From Rhodococcus sp040643435 (GTDB lineage: Bacteria > Actinomycetota > Actinomycetes > Mycobacteriales > Mycobacteriaceae), in NCBI RefSeq assembly GCF_040643435.1, contig NZ_JBEYUH010000018.1, forward strand, positions 1-64,000: a DNA stretch of 64,000 nt. The letters run 5' to 3'. Shown here in pieces: positions 33,445 to 41,515 of the stretch (position 1 is its first letter; every line of letters begins with the position of its first letter). Under the pieces are notes generated by a model. It searched no databases and was not told the origin of the DNA. It saw only the letters and a program-made list of their open reading frames with translations. A program made the translations under genes and the position numbers.

Positions 33445-33447
33445 AGC

Positions 33448-34158
33448 TCAGGCGCGCAAGCGCTCCTGCCTGAGCAGGTCGACCTCGGGAAGGTCCAGGG
33501 CCGGCAGCGAGTCCACGCCCAGAGCGCGCATCAGGAGATGGTCGGCGAGCTCGGGGTTGCGGGCGAGCACGGGACCGTGCAGATAGGTTCCGATCACCGA
33601 ACCTTGCACCGCGCCTTCGAGTCCGTCGCCGACTCCGTTTCCGACACCGCGTTCCACGCGACCGAGTCCGGTCGCGTCGGGTCCGAGAGTCGTTCCCCCG
33701 CGGTGGTTCTCGAATCCCGTCAGCGGCAGGCTGAGCCCGGAGAGGGTGGGCCGGATGATGATTTCCCCGATCGAACGCGTCGACTGCGGCGAGGTGGTCG
33801 CATCGAGCATCCCGACACCGTCGACGCGTTCGCCCGAGGACGTCTCGTACCAGTGCCCGAGCACCTGGATCGCGGCGCAGATCGCCAGGACCGGCGCTCC
33901 GCGCTCGGCCGCGCGCTGCAGCCCCGGATAGCGCAGCAGGTGCCGTGTGGCCAGTCGCTGCGCGGCATCCTCGGCCCCACCGAGTGTGTAGAGGTCGAGG
34001 GACTCGGGAACGGGATCGTTCAATCCGATCTCGACGATCTCGGCATCGTGGCCACGCATCCGGAGACGCTGCCTCAGCACCAGGGCGTTACCCCCGTCGC
34101 CGTAGGTGCCCATGACGTCGGGCAGGACGAGTCCGATACGGACGGTCGACTCAGACAT
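33448..34158 (-). CDS. gatD: Lipid II isoglutaminyl synthase, glutamine amidotransferase subunit GatD
   Basis: 236 aa. A CobB/CobQ-like class I amidotransferase: catalytic Cys94 (LAICAAIQVLG) and His194 (YLHGPVLARNPELAD), numbering that agrees with the S. aureus enzyme as I recall it. It releases ammonia from glutamine and passes it to MurT, which amidates D-glutamate of lipid II in the cytoplasm. Essential in M. tuberculosis (Rv3713, once called cobQ2). ATG at 34158 overlaps murT by 8 nt, with GAGGAG upstream. Confidence 0.94.
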   Translation of the reverse strand: MSESTVRIGLVLPDVMGTYGDGGNALVLRQRLRMRGHDAEIVEIGLNDPVPESLDLYTLGGAEDAAQRLATRHLLRYPGLQRAAERGAPVLAICAAIQVLGHWYETSSGERVDGVGMLDATTSPQSTRSIGEIIIRPTLSGLSLPLTGFENHRGGTTLGPDATGLGRVERGVGNGVGDGLEGAVQGSVIGTYLHGPVLARNPELADHLLMRALGVDSLPALDLPEVDLLRQERLRA

Positions 34159-35404
34159 GGGCAGCTCTCCTCGCGATTGCGGTGTTGAGATCGCGGAACG
34201 CGGTGTAGTTGGCAAGTACCTCCACGCGACCGGGAGGGCACGAGGCGATGGCCTTCAGCGGATCCGGCACGAGAGTGTGCTCGACCCCCGCATAGGTCAG
34301 GCGGACCGCGAGATCGGTGCCGCGTTCGCCGGCCGCCACCACCTGCACGCCTTCGAAGTGCTCGAAGCGTACGTCCCACAACCACGACAGATCCTCGCCG
34401 TCGGGCACCTGTCCGTTGACGGCGATGACCAGGCCGTCGACGGTGGGGTCGATCATCGACAGGGCTTCCTGCCAGCCGGCCGGATTCTTCGCGAGCAGCA
34501 TGTGCACCGAGTGCGGCCCCACCTGCACGGTCTTGTAGCGGCCGGCGACCTCTTCCACGACCGATGCCGCCGCAGCGGCCTTGGCGGGATCGGCGCCGAG
34601 AGCCACAGCGGCAGCGACCGCCTGGGCGGCATTGCCTCGGTTCGCGCGGCCGGGAAGGGTGAGAGTCAGCGGAAGGACGAGACCGTCCGGGCCGTAGAGG
34701 TTCTCGTCGTCGACCCACCAGTCGGGCGTCGGTCGTGCGAAATCCGAACCGGTGCTGTACCAGTGGTTGCCCTCCCGGACGATGGGTTCGCCCGAGCGGG
34801 GGCAGCTCACGGAGTCGTTGGCCCAGCCCGCGCCTGCGGCGACCCACACGACGTTCGGATTGTCGTAGGCCGCAGAGGTGACGAGGACATCGTCGCAGTT
34901 CGCGATGATCACGGCGTCGGGGTGTCGTTTCAGACCCTCGCGCAGCTTCCGTTCGATCATGTTGATCTCACCGACGCGGTCGAGCTGGTCGCGGGTGAGA
35001 TTGAGCAGCACGATCGCCCGGGGGTCGAGAGCGTCGGCGACGTGCGGGGTGTGGAGTTCGTCGACCTCGATCGCGGCGAGGGGTGCCGCGAGGTCGGTGG
35101 CGAGAGCGGCGACGATCCCGGCATCCATGTTCGCGCCGTCGGCCTGGGTGACGACCGAATCGATGGTCTCGAGTGCGGCGGCCGTCATGCGGGTGGTCGT
35201 GGACTTGCCGTTGGTGCCGGTGACGAGCACGGTTCGCCGGCCTCGGCCGAGTTGTCTCATGAGTTCCGGATCGATCTTGAGGGCGACGAGCCCTCCGATC
35301 ATCGAGCCCTTACCGCGTCCGGCCTTCTGGGACGCCCACGCGGCGGCCTTGGCTGCCCGAAGTGCGAGTCGGCCGCGTGCGGTGATTCCGGTGCTGGTTC
35401 CCAC
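34151..35404 (-). CDS. murT: Lipid II isoglutaminyl synthase, Mur-ligase-like subunit MurT
   Basis: 417 aa. Mur ligase central domain with ATP loop VTGTNGKSTTTR (about residues 61-72), then a DUF1727 C-terminal domain. It phosphorylates the D-Glu carboxylate of lipid II for amidation by GatD ammonia. The zinc-ribbon region that is CxxC...CxxC in S. aureus MurT reads CPRS (C201-S204) and STGS (S217-S220) here, so only one zinc Cys remains. Start GTG at 35404 is chosen by family length; no Shine-Dalgarno sequence is visible. Confidence 0.93.
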   Translation of the reverse strand: MGTSTGITARGRLALRAAKAAAWASQKAGRGKGSMIGGLVALKIDPELMRQLGRGRRTVLVTGTNGKSTTTRMTAAALETIDSVVTQADGANMDAGIVAALATDLAAPLAAIEVDELHTPHVADALDPRAIVLLNLTRDQLDRVGEINMIERKLREGLKRHPDAVIIANCDDVLVTSAAYDNPNVVWVAAGAGWANDSVSCPRSGEPIVREGNHWYSTGSDFARPTPDWWVDDENLYGPDGLVLPLTLTLPGRANRGNAAQAVAAAVALGADPAKAAAAASVVEEVAGRYKTVQVGPHSVHMLLAKNPAGWQEALSMIDPTVDGLVIAVNGQVPDGEDLSWLWDVRFEHFEGVQVVAAGERGTDLAVRLTYAGVEHTLVPDPLKAIASCPPGRVEVLANYTAFRDLNTAIARRAAHV

Positions 35405-35506
35405 GTCGGCGAGTGTTTCACAGCCCCGGGGAGGCCGTGTCGCCGGAGGTCGATCACTCGGGTCGCCGAGCCATTCGTCCGCGGCGGGGACGGGATCCAG
35501 GGACGA

Positions 35507-35541
35507 CGAATGCGGTGGACCGGGAAGGTCCACCGCATTCG
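35507..35541. terminator. Terminator after leuA
   Basis: CGAATGCGGTGGACC (35507-35521) pairs exactly with its complement at 35527-35541 around a 5-nt loop. It lies 13 nt past the leuA stop on the minus strand and so separates leuA from murT. Confidence 0.85.
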
Positions 35542-35553
35542 TGTGAGAAAGGG

Positions 35554-37365
35554 TCAGCGATGTGCGCGGTTCACTGCGGAGACCACCGCGCGCAGCGACG
35601 CCGTGGTGATCGACGGGGCGATACCCACACCCCACACCAGTGTCGTCGTGCCGTCGGGGCGGGTGATGTCGGCCTCGACGTAGGCGGCAGCGTTGGCGTC
35701 GTCGCCTGCGGACATGGCGTGCTCGGCGTAACCGCGGACGGCCACTCGATATCCCAGCGTCTCGAGAGCGTCGACGAAGGCCGCCAGCGGGCCGTTGCCG
35801 GCGCCGGAGATCTCCTTCTCCACGCCATCGACCTTCAGCACCGCAGCGATGGTGTCCTCACCGTCGTCGGTCTCGGCCGCGGTGACCTTCTGCCGGATGC
35901 GCTCGAGCGGTGTGATCGGGGCCAGGTACTCCTCGTGGAAGATGTCCCACATCTCCTTGGGGCTGACCTCGCCACCTTCACCGTCGGTGACCTTCTGCAC
36001 GGCCTGTGAGAACTCGATCTGCAAGCGGCGCGGGAGGTTCAGGCCGTGGTCGTGCTTCATGATGTACGCGATGCCGCCCTTACCGGACTGCGAGTTCACG
36101 CGGATCACGGCTTCGTAGGTGCGGCCGACGTCCTTCGGATCGATAGGCAGATAGGGCACGGCCCAGGTGTGATCGTCGACATCGACACCCGCGGCCTCCG
36201 CGTCGACCTTCATCATGTCCATGCCCTTGTTGATCGCGTCCTGGTGGCTGCCGGAGAACGCGGTGTAGACCAGGTCGCCACCGTAGGGGTGACGCTCGGG
36301 GACGGGCAGCTGGTTGCAGTACTCGACGGTGCGGCGGATCTCGTCGATGTCCGAGAAGTCGATCTGCGGGTCGATGCCCCGGCTGAACATGTTCATGCCC
36401 AGGGTGACCAGGCACACGTTGCCGGTGCGCTCACCGTTGCCGAACAGGCAGCCCTCGATGCGGTCGGCGCCGGCCTGGTATCCCAACTCGGCAGCAGCGA
36501 CACCGGTGCCGCGGTCGTTGTGGGGGTGCAGCGACAGGATGATCGAATCGCGCTTGGCCAGGTTGCGGTGCATCCACTCGATCGAGTCGGCATAGACGTT
36601 CGGCGTGGCCATCTCGACAGTGGCCGGCAGGTTGATGATGACCGGATTCTCGGGGGTCGCGCCGAGGGTCTCGACGACTGCGTCGCAGACCTCCTTGGCG
36701 TACGACAGTTCGGTACCCGTGTACGACTCGGGGGAGTACTCCCAGCGCCAGTTGGTGTCGGGGTGGTTCTTCGCTTCCTCGAGTACCAGCTCGGCGGCGT
36801 CGGTCGCGATCTTCTTGATCGTCTCCTTGTCGGCCCGGAACACGACGCGCCGCTGCAGGATCGACGTCGAGTTGTAGAAGTGCACGATCACGTTCTGCGC
36901 CCCGGCGCACGCCTCGAAGGTGCGCTTGATCAGTTCGGGGCGGGACTGCGTCAAGACCTGGATGGTGACGTCGTCGGGGATCGCGCCGTCCTCGATGATC
37001 TCGCGGACGAAATCGAAGTCGGTCTGGCTCGCGGACGGGAAGCCGACCTCGATCTCCTTGTACCCCATGCGCACGAGCAGATCGAACATGCGGCGCTTGC
37101 GGGCAGGGCTCATCGGGTCGATCAGCGCCTGATTGCCGTCGCGCAGATCCACGGCGCACCACGCCGGAGCGCGATCGATGATCTTGTCGGGCCAGGTGCG
37201 GTCGGGCAGCGAGATCGGCTCGACCTCTTCGGCGAACGGCCGGTACCGGTAGGTCGGCATCGAGGAGTTCTTCTGCTTGTTCCACGACGGCTGATCGGCC
37301 GGAGCGGGCTTGCTCGGGGGCGTGATGGTGCGCGAGCCGGAGGTGAAAGCGTCGGCGGGTGACAT
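35554..37365 (-). CDS. leuA: 2-isopropylmalate synthase
   Basis: 603 aa. HMGL-like barrel with DLRDGNQALIDPMS and metal-binding HPHNDRGTGVA, plus the C-terminal LeuA allosteric domain (GNGPLAAFVDALETLGY). It condenses acetyl-CoA with 2-oxoisovalerate, the first committed step to leucine, and is feedback-inhibited by leucine in this long actinobacterial form. ATG at 37365 has GGAG at 6 nt; an upstream TTG at 37377 is not needed. A predicted Leu-rich leader peptide lies about 90 nt upstream. Confidence 0.97.
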   Translation of the reverse strand: MSPADAFTSGSRTITPPSKPAPADQPSWNKQKNSSMPTYRYRPFAEEVEPISLPDRTWPDKIIDRAPAWCAVDLRDGNQALIDPMSPARKRRMFDLLVRMGYKEIEVGFPSASQTDFDFVREIIEDGAIPDDVTIQVLTQSRPELIKRTFEACAGAQNVIVHFYNSTSILQRRVVFRADKETIKKIATDAAELVLEEAKNHPDTNWRWEYSPESYTGTELSYAKEVCDAVVETLGATPENPVIINLPATVEMATPNVYADSIEWMHRNLAKRDSIILSLHPHNDRGTGVAAAELGYQAGADRIEGCLFGNGERTGNVCLVTLGMNMFSRGIDPQIDFSDIDEIRRTVEYCNQLPVPERHPYGGDLVYTAFSGSHQDAINKGMDMMKVDAEAAGVDVDDHTWAVPYLPIDPKDVGRTYEAVIRVNSQSGKGGIAYIMKHDHGLNLPRRLQIEFSQAVQKVTDGEGGEVSPKEMWDIFHEEYLAPITPLERIRQKVTAAETDDGEDTIAAVLKVDGVEKEISGAGNGPLAAFVDALETLGYRVAVRGYAEHAMSAGDDANAAAYVEADITRPDGTTTLVWGVGIAPSITTASLRAVVSAVNRAHR

Positions 37366-37412
37366 GACGTACTCCAAAGAGAAAGGGGACCTGTGGGCCC
37401 AGATCGAGGATC

Positions 37413-37449
37413 GACCGGCGCGTCGAAACCCCGCGACGGGAAGCCGGTC
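37413..37449 (-). promoter_or_regulatory. Hairpin in the leuA leader, possible attenuator element
   Basis: GACCGGC (37413-37419) and GCCGGTC (37443-37449) form a stem immediately after the leader-peptide stop in the leuA transcript. Further down, GGGCC-CACA-GGTCCC (complement of about 37384-37399) can form a second stem followed by a pyrimidine-rich CCTTTCTCTTT tract just before the leuA ribosome site. The order peptide, stem, stem plus T-rich tract is that of a ribosome-mediated attenuator. Alternative pairings were not computed. Confidence 0.5.
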
Positions 37450-37452
37450 TGG

Positions 37453-37494
37453 TCAGTTCCCGCCGCGGCGGCCGAGGAGAAGCACGCGCTGCAT
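37453..37494 (-). CDS. leuL: Leucine leader peptide (LeuL-like), 13 aa
   Basis: ATG at 37494 encodes MQRVLLLGRRGGN and a TGA at 37455-37453. Three consecutive leucine codons (CTT CTC CTC) and a following hairpin are what transcription attenuation of leuA requires. A TACACT -10 (complement of 37502-37507) lies 7 nt before the ATG and a TGGCCA -35 18 nt further, so the mRNA probably starts at the ATG without a leader. Leu leader peptides before leuA are known in corynebacteria and streptomycetes. Confidence 0.6.
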   Translation of the reverse strand: MQRVLLLGRRGGN

Positions 37495-37507
37495 GACGTG
37501 AAGTGTA

Positions 37508-37726
37508 TCGCGCCCATCGACGAGGTGGCCAAGTGGCTCCTCCCGAATCGACGCCCATCCGCAGGTCCGGGCCCTGCTGCGGAAAGCAGCGATTCCGTGA
37601 TCGGTTCGATACGAAGTCGGCGGACGTAGCGGCTGTCGTGCCCTTAGCGTGATCGAGTGCAACTCGGAAACCATGAGTAACACCGGAAACATCTGTAACG
37701 CTCGGGCGAGGGTGAAGGGTGCATCG
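37508..37726. other. Divergent intergenic region, no gene seen
   Basis: This stretch lies between the leuA leader promoter and the secreted protein gene. It holds GC-rich sequence with a GGACCTGCGG...GCAGGGCCC-like weak pairing near 37560 and no open frame with a ribosome site. The rightward promoter of the DUF4185 gene should be here but I cannot place it with confidence. Confidence 0.4.
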
Positions 37727-38983
37727 ATGGGATCGTTGCGGACGATCGTTGCCGGGGCGTGCAGTGCGTTGCTCGCGGCCGGACTCGTGTCGGTCACGGC
37801 GCCGGAGGCGGAGGCCGAGCCGTGTGGCTCGGGTCCGCTCGGTTCCGGGTCCTTCGGGACGGGTTCGTCCGGCCCCCGGATCGGAAGTAGCGGGTCGGGA
37901 GGCGGGGGAGGCGCGCCCGAAGGACCGCAGGGGCCGCTTCCCGTACTCGGCGCCGGCCCGACGCGTACGGTGGCCTGGGTCACCGGTCCCCGCAGCCACA
38001 ATCGGACCTACGACCGGTTCTCGATCTCCGGAACCGATCTCGGCATCATGTGGGACAACGGCGCGCAGGGCGACGACCGCCAGGTCCTGATGGCCTTCGG
38101 CGACACCTTCGGAAACTGTTCGTTGCCGAACCAGCAATGGCGGCACAACGTCCTGATGCGTACCTCCGACGACGACCTCTCGGACGGCATCGACGTTCCC
38201 GGTCCGGTGCCCGGCGACCCGCGTGCAGGCTCACCCGTGCTGCCGTGGGCGCCCGACACCTCACGCGAACTGGTGGGCAGTCTCGGCATCGACGGTCTCG
38301 AGATCACCGTCGTCCCCACGGCCGGTATCGCCGTCGACGGCATTCAGTACGTCAACTTCATGTCGGTACGTTCCTGGGGAGATCACGGGCACTGGCAGAC
38401 CAACGCGTCGATGATCGCGAGTTCGAGGGACAACGGTGAGACCTGGCAGATCGCACCGGAGACCGCACGGATAAATCTGCCCCTCGACGTACCCACAGTG
38501 CAGCAGGTGTCGGTGGGCAACGGGAACTTCCAGCAGCACGCGTACGTCCGCCACGAGGGGTATGTCTACGACTTCGGTACACCGCAGGGCCGGTTCGGGG
38601 CGGCCTTCGTCTCGCGCGTACCCGAGGCCGCCGTCCTCGATCTGGCCGCGTACGAGTACTGGAGCGGTAGCGGATGGATCCCCGGCGACGCCGCCGCGGC
38701 GATACCGGTCGTGCCACCCACCGTGGGGGAGCTGTCGGTGCAGTTCCTCGACGGCAGATTCGTCATGCTCTACGGCAACGAGGGCCGCGGCGCGATCGAG
38801 ATGAGGACGGCCCCGCGACCGGAAGGACCGTGGAGCGAGGCGCGCGTGCTCGTCACCCATCGGCAGATCGGCGGTCTCTACGCCCCGTTCATCCACCCCT
38901 GGTCGTCCGGCTCGGATCTCTACTTCACCGCCTCGCGATGGAGCGACTACAACGTCATGCTGTTGCACACGACACTTTCCTGA
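37727..38983 (+). CDS. Secreted DUF4185 domain protein
   Basis: 418 aa. A signal peptide covers about residues 1-31 (RTIVAGACSALLAAGLVSVTAPEAEA, quoted in part; cleavage after AEA), then a low-complexity Gly/Ser/Pro linker to about residue 75, then a DUF4185 domain resembling a beta-propeller glycosidase (DRQVLMAFGDTFGN, SRDNGETWQIAPE, YFTASRWSDYNVML). Export outside the cell and action on a cell-wall or environmental glycan are inferred. ATG at 37727 has GAAGGG at 7 nt. It stands alone between leuA and ask. Confidence 0.82.
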   Translation: MGSLRTIVAGACSALLAAGLVSVTAPEAEAEPCGSGPLGSGSFGTGSSGPRIGSSGSGGGGGAPEGPQGPLPVLGAGPTRTVAWVTGPRSHNRTYDRFSISGTDLGIMWDNGAQGDDRQVLMAFGDTFGNCSLPNQQWRHNVLMRTSDDDLSDGIDVPGPVPGDPRAGSPVLPWAPDTSRELVGSLGIDGLEITVVPTAGIAVDGIQYVNFMSVRSWGDHGHWQTNASMIASSRDNGETWQIAPETARINLPLDVPTVQQVSVGNGNFQQHAYVRHEGYVYDFGTPQGRFGAAFVSRVPEAAVLDLAAYEYWSGSGWIPGDAAAAIPVVPPTVGELSVQFLDGRFVMLYGNEGRGAIEMRTAPRPEGPWSEARVLVTHRQIGGLYAPFIHPWSSGSDLYFTASRWSDYNVMLLHTTLS

Positions 38984-39062
38984 CATGCCTGGGCTAGGCG
39001 AAAGCCACGGTCGGTAAGCTGGGCCACTGGACTTGTTACCCGAGACCCGGAGGTTGGCCAGC

Positions 39063-40328
39063 GTGGCACTCGTCGTCCAGAAGTACGGAGGATCCTCGGT
39101 CGCGACGGCCGAGCGGATCCGGCGCGTCGCTGAAAGGATCGTCGAGACCAAGAAGGCGGGCCACGACGTCGTCGTCGTCGTCTCCGCTATGGGAGATACC
39201 ACCGACGAATTGCTCGACCTCGCCGAACAGGTGTGCCCGGCCCCGCCGGCCCGTGAGATGGACATGCTCCTCACCTCGGGCGAGCGCATCTCGAACGCTC
39301 TCGTCGCGATGGCGATCCATTCGCTCGGTGCCGAGGCCCGCTCGTTCACCGGTTCGCAGGCCGGCGTGATCACCACCGGTAGCCACGGCAAGGCGAAGAT
39401 CATCGACGTCACCCCCGGCCGTGTGCGCACCGCCCTCGACGAGGGCAGCATCGTGCTGGTGGCCGGCTTCCAGGGTGTCAGCCAGGACAGCAAGGACATC
39501 ACGACTCTCGGTCGTGGCGGTTCGGACACGACCGCCGTCGCGCTCGCCGCCGCGCTCGACGCCGATGTCTGCGAGATCTACACCGACGTCGACGGCGTGT
39601 TCACCGCGGACCCGCGCATCGTCAAGGACGCTCAGCGGCTCGAGAAGGTCTCGTTCGAGGAGATGCTCGAGCTCGCCGCATGTGGCGCGAAGGTTCTCAT
39701 GCTGCGGTGCGTGGAGTACGCCCGCCGCTACAACGTGCCCGTGCACGTTCGTTCGTCGTACACCACCAAGCCCGGCACCATCGTGTCCGGATCGATGGAG
39801 GACATCCCCGTGGAAGAGGCCCTGATCACCGGCGTTGCGCACGATCGCAGCGAAGCCAAGATCACTGTCGTCGGTATTCCCGACACCCCCGGTTACGCCG
39901 CGAAGGTGTTCCGTGCCGTCGCCGATGCCGAGATCAACATCGACATGGTGCTGCAGAACATCTCCAAGGTCGAGACCGGCAAGACCGACATCACCTTCAC
40001 GTGCCCGAAGAGCGACGGACCGCGCGCGGTGGAACTGCTCACCAAGCAGCAGGGCGAGATCGGCTTCACCCAGGTGCTCTTCGACGATCACATCGGCAAG
40101 GTCTCCCTCGTCGGTGCCGGTATGAAGAGCCATCCCGGCGTCACCGCCAAGTTCTGCGAGTCTCTCGCCGACGCCGGAATCAACATCGACCTGATCTCGA
40201 CGTCGGAGATCCGCATCTCCGTGCTCGTCGACGACAACGAACTCGACGACGCCGTGCGCGCACTGCACGCAGCATTCGAACTCGGTGGCGACGAGGAAGC
40301 CGTCGTGCACGCCGGAACGGGACGGTAG
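39063..40328 (+). CDS. ask: Aspartate kinase
   Basis: 421 aa, the length of corynebacterial and mycobacterial LysC/Ask. Kinase domain VQKYGGSSVATAERI with GSDTTAVALAAALDAD, then two ACT domains (from about residue 265: KITVVGIPDTPGYAAKVF, and VSLVGAGMKSHPGVTAKF). It phosphorylates aspartate for lysine, threonine, methionine and diaminopimelate, usually under lysine-plus-threonine feedback. GTG at 39063 has GGAGG about 9 nt upstream. It is 3 nt from asd, with which it forms an operon. Confidence 0.97.
   Translation: MALVVQKYGGSSVATAERIRRVAERIVETKKAGHDVVVVVSAMGDTTDELLDLAEQVCPAPPAREMDMLLTSGERISNALVAMAIHSLGAEARSFTGSQAGVITTGSHGKAKIIDVTPGRVRTALDEGSIVLVAGFQGVSQDSKDITTLGRGGSDTTAVALAAALDADVCEIYTDVDGVFTADPRIVKDAQRLEKVSFEEMLELAACGAKVLMLRCVEYARRYNVPVHVRSSYTTKPGTIVSGSMEDIPVEEALITGVAHDRSEAKITVVGIPDTPGYAAKVFRAVADAEINIDMVLQNISKVETGKTDITFTCPKSDGPRAVELLTKQQGEIGFTQVLFDDHIGKVSLVGAGMKSHPGVTAKFCESLADAGINIDLISTSEIRISVLVDDNELDDAVRALHAAFELGGDEEAVVHAGTGR
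39795..40328 (+). CDS. Possible aspartate kinase beta subunit from internal start
   Basis: An in-frame ATG at 39795 begins MEDIPVEEALITGVAHDRSE, the point where the independently translated regulatory beta subunit starts in C. glutamicum LysC. The product would be 177 aa, holding only the ACT domains, and would form alpha2beta2 enzyme. The ribosome site before it is poor (CCGGATCG), so use of this start is uncertain. Confidence 0.35.
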   Translation: MEDIPVEEALITGVAHDRSEAKITVVGIPDTPGYAAKVFRAVADAEINIDMVLQNISKVETGKTDITFTCPKSDGPRAVELLTKQQGEIGFTQVLFDDHIGKVSLVGAGMKSHPGVTAKFCESLADAGINIDLISTSEIRISVLVDDNELDDAVRALHAAFELGGDEEAVVHAGTGR

Positions 40329-40331
40329 ATC

Positions 40332-41363
40332 ATGACCACGATTGCGGTAGTAGGCGCGACCGGCCAGGTCGGCATCGTCATGCGCACCCTCCTCGAGGAG
40401 CGCAACTTCCCCGCCGACAATGTGCGGTTCTTCGCGTCGGCCCGGTCGGCCGGTAAGAAGCTGTCGTTCCGCGGTGAGGAGATCGTCGTCGAAGACGTCG
40501 CGGCGACCTCCGACGAGGATCTGAAGGGCATCGACATCGCCCTGTTCTCGGCCGGCGGCACCCTCTCGAAGGAGCAGGCTCCGCGGTTCGCGGCGGCTGG
40601 TGCGATCGTCGTCGACAACTCCTCGGCATGGCGCAAGGACCCCGAGGTTCCGCTCGTCGTGAGCGAGGTCAACCCGGAGCAGGTGAAGAATCCGCCGAAG
40701 GGCATCATCGCCAATCCGAACTGCACGACGATGGCTGCGATGCCGGTGCTCAAGGTGCTGCACGACGAGGCCGGGCTCACGCGTCTGATCGTGTCGAGCT
40801 ACCAGGCGGTCTCCGGTAGCGGACTCGCGGGCGTCGAGGAACTCGTCGGTCAGGTCCGTGCCGTCGCCGACGATGCCGACAAGCTCGTCCATGCGGGTGA
40901 CGCCGTCGATTTCCCGGCCCCGAACAAGTACGTCGCCCCCATCGCGTTCAACGTGGTGCCGCTCGCCGGATCGATCGTCGACGACGGATCGGGTGAGACC
41001 GACGAAGACCAGAAGCTGCGCAACGAGTCGCGCAAGATCCTCGGTCTGCCGGACCTGCTGGTGTCGGGCACGTGTGTGCGCGTTCCCGTCGTCACGGGCC
41101 ACTCGCTGTCGATCAACGCGGAGTTCGAGCGTCCGCTGTCGGTCGAGCGAGCGCAGGAATTGCTGGCGAACGCTCCCGGCGTCCGTCTCGTGGACGTCCC
41201 CACTCCGCTCGCCGCAGCGGGCGACGACGTTTCGCTCGTCGGTCGTATCCGCCAGGATCCGGGTGTCCCCGAGGGGCGTGGGCTCGCCCTGTTCGTCTCG
41301 GGTGACAACCTGCGCAAGGGTGCAGCTCTGAACACGATCCAGATCGCGGAGCTTCTCGTCTAG
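40332..41363 (+). CDS. asd: Aspartate-semialdehyde dehydrogenase
   Basis: 343 aa. The NADP motif VVGATGQVG, catalytic Cys131 (ANPNCTTM), substrate Arg and acid/base His in VVTGHSLSIN are intact. It reduces aspartyl phosphate to the semialdehyde. ATG at 40332 follows the ask stop after 3 nt. A strong T-tailed terminator ends the operon. Confidence 0.97.
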   Translation: MTTIAVVGATGQVGIVMRTLLEERNFPADNVRFFASARSAGKKLSFRGEEIVVEDVAATSDEDLKGIDIALFSAGGTLSKEQAPRFAAAGAIVVDNSSAWRKDPEVPLVVSEVNPEQVKNPPKGIIANPNCTTMAAMPVLKVLHDEAGLTRLIVSSYQAVSGSGLAGVEELVGQVRAVADDADKLVHAGDAVDFPAPNKYVAPIAFNVVPLAGSIVDDGSGETDEDQKLRNESRKILGLPDLLVSGTCVRVPVVTGHSLSINAEFERPLSVERAQELLANAPGVRLVDVPTPLAAAGDDVSLVGRIRQDPGVPEGRGLALFVSGDNLRKGAALNTIQIAELLV

Positions 41364-41386
41364 CATTCCGAGTCTTCCGACCCGGG

Positions 41387-41427
41387 CGAGCGGGTGGACC
41401 TCTTTCCGAGGGCCACCCGCTCGTTTT
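41387..41427 (+). terminator. Rho-independent terminator of ask-asd
   Basis: CGAGCGGGTGG (41387-41397) pairs with CCACCCGCTCG (41413-41423), followed by TTTTGTT, the clearest intrinsic terminator in the window. Confidence 0.92.
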
Positions 41428-41470
41428 GTTACCGGGAGGAGGCGAATGTCCGGGTTCTCGAGAATTATTT

Positions 41471-41509
41471 ACAAGCAGTCTGGACTGTTTGTTGCACGGC
41501 GGTTACGAT
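41471..41509 (+). promoter_or_regulatory. Promoter with 22-bp operator of the TetR-BVMO operon
   Basis: ACAAGCAGTC (41471-41480), TG, GACTGTTTGT (41483-41492) form a near-perfect palindrome with one mismatch. Its right half contains the -35 (TGGACT, 41481-41486); after a 17-nt spacer comes TACGAT (41504-41509), 6 nt before the TetR GTG. A repressor on the palindrome would cover the -35, so the operon is probably autorepressed. Confidence 0.65.
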
Positions 41510-41515
41510 CCTGAC

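Noticed and set aside
4566..33447. Prophage, ICE or IS-borne island
   Set aside because: No integrase, transposase, direct-repeat boundary, plasmid or phage gene could be found.
37649..38983. Upstream ATG for the DUF4185 protein
   Set aside because: It would place 26 polar residues before the signal peptide; ATG at 37727 has a ribosome site and a standard signal sequence.
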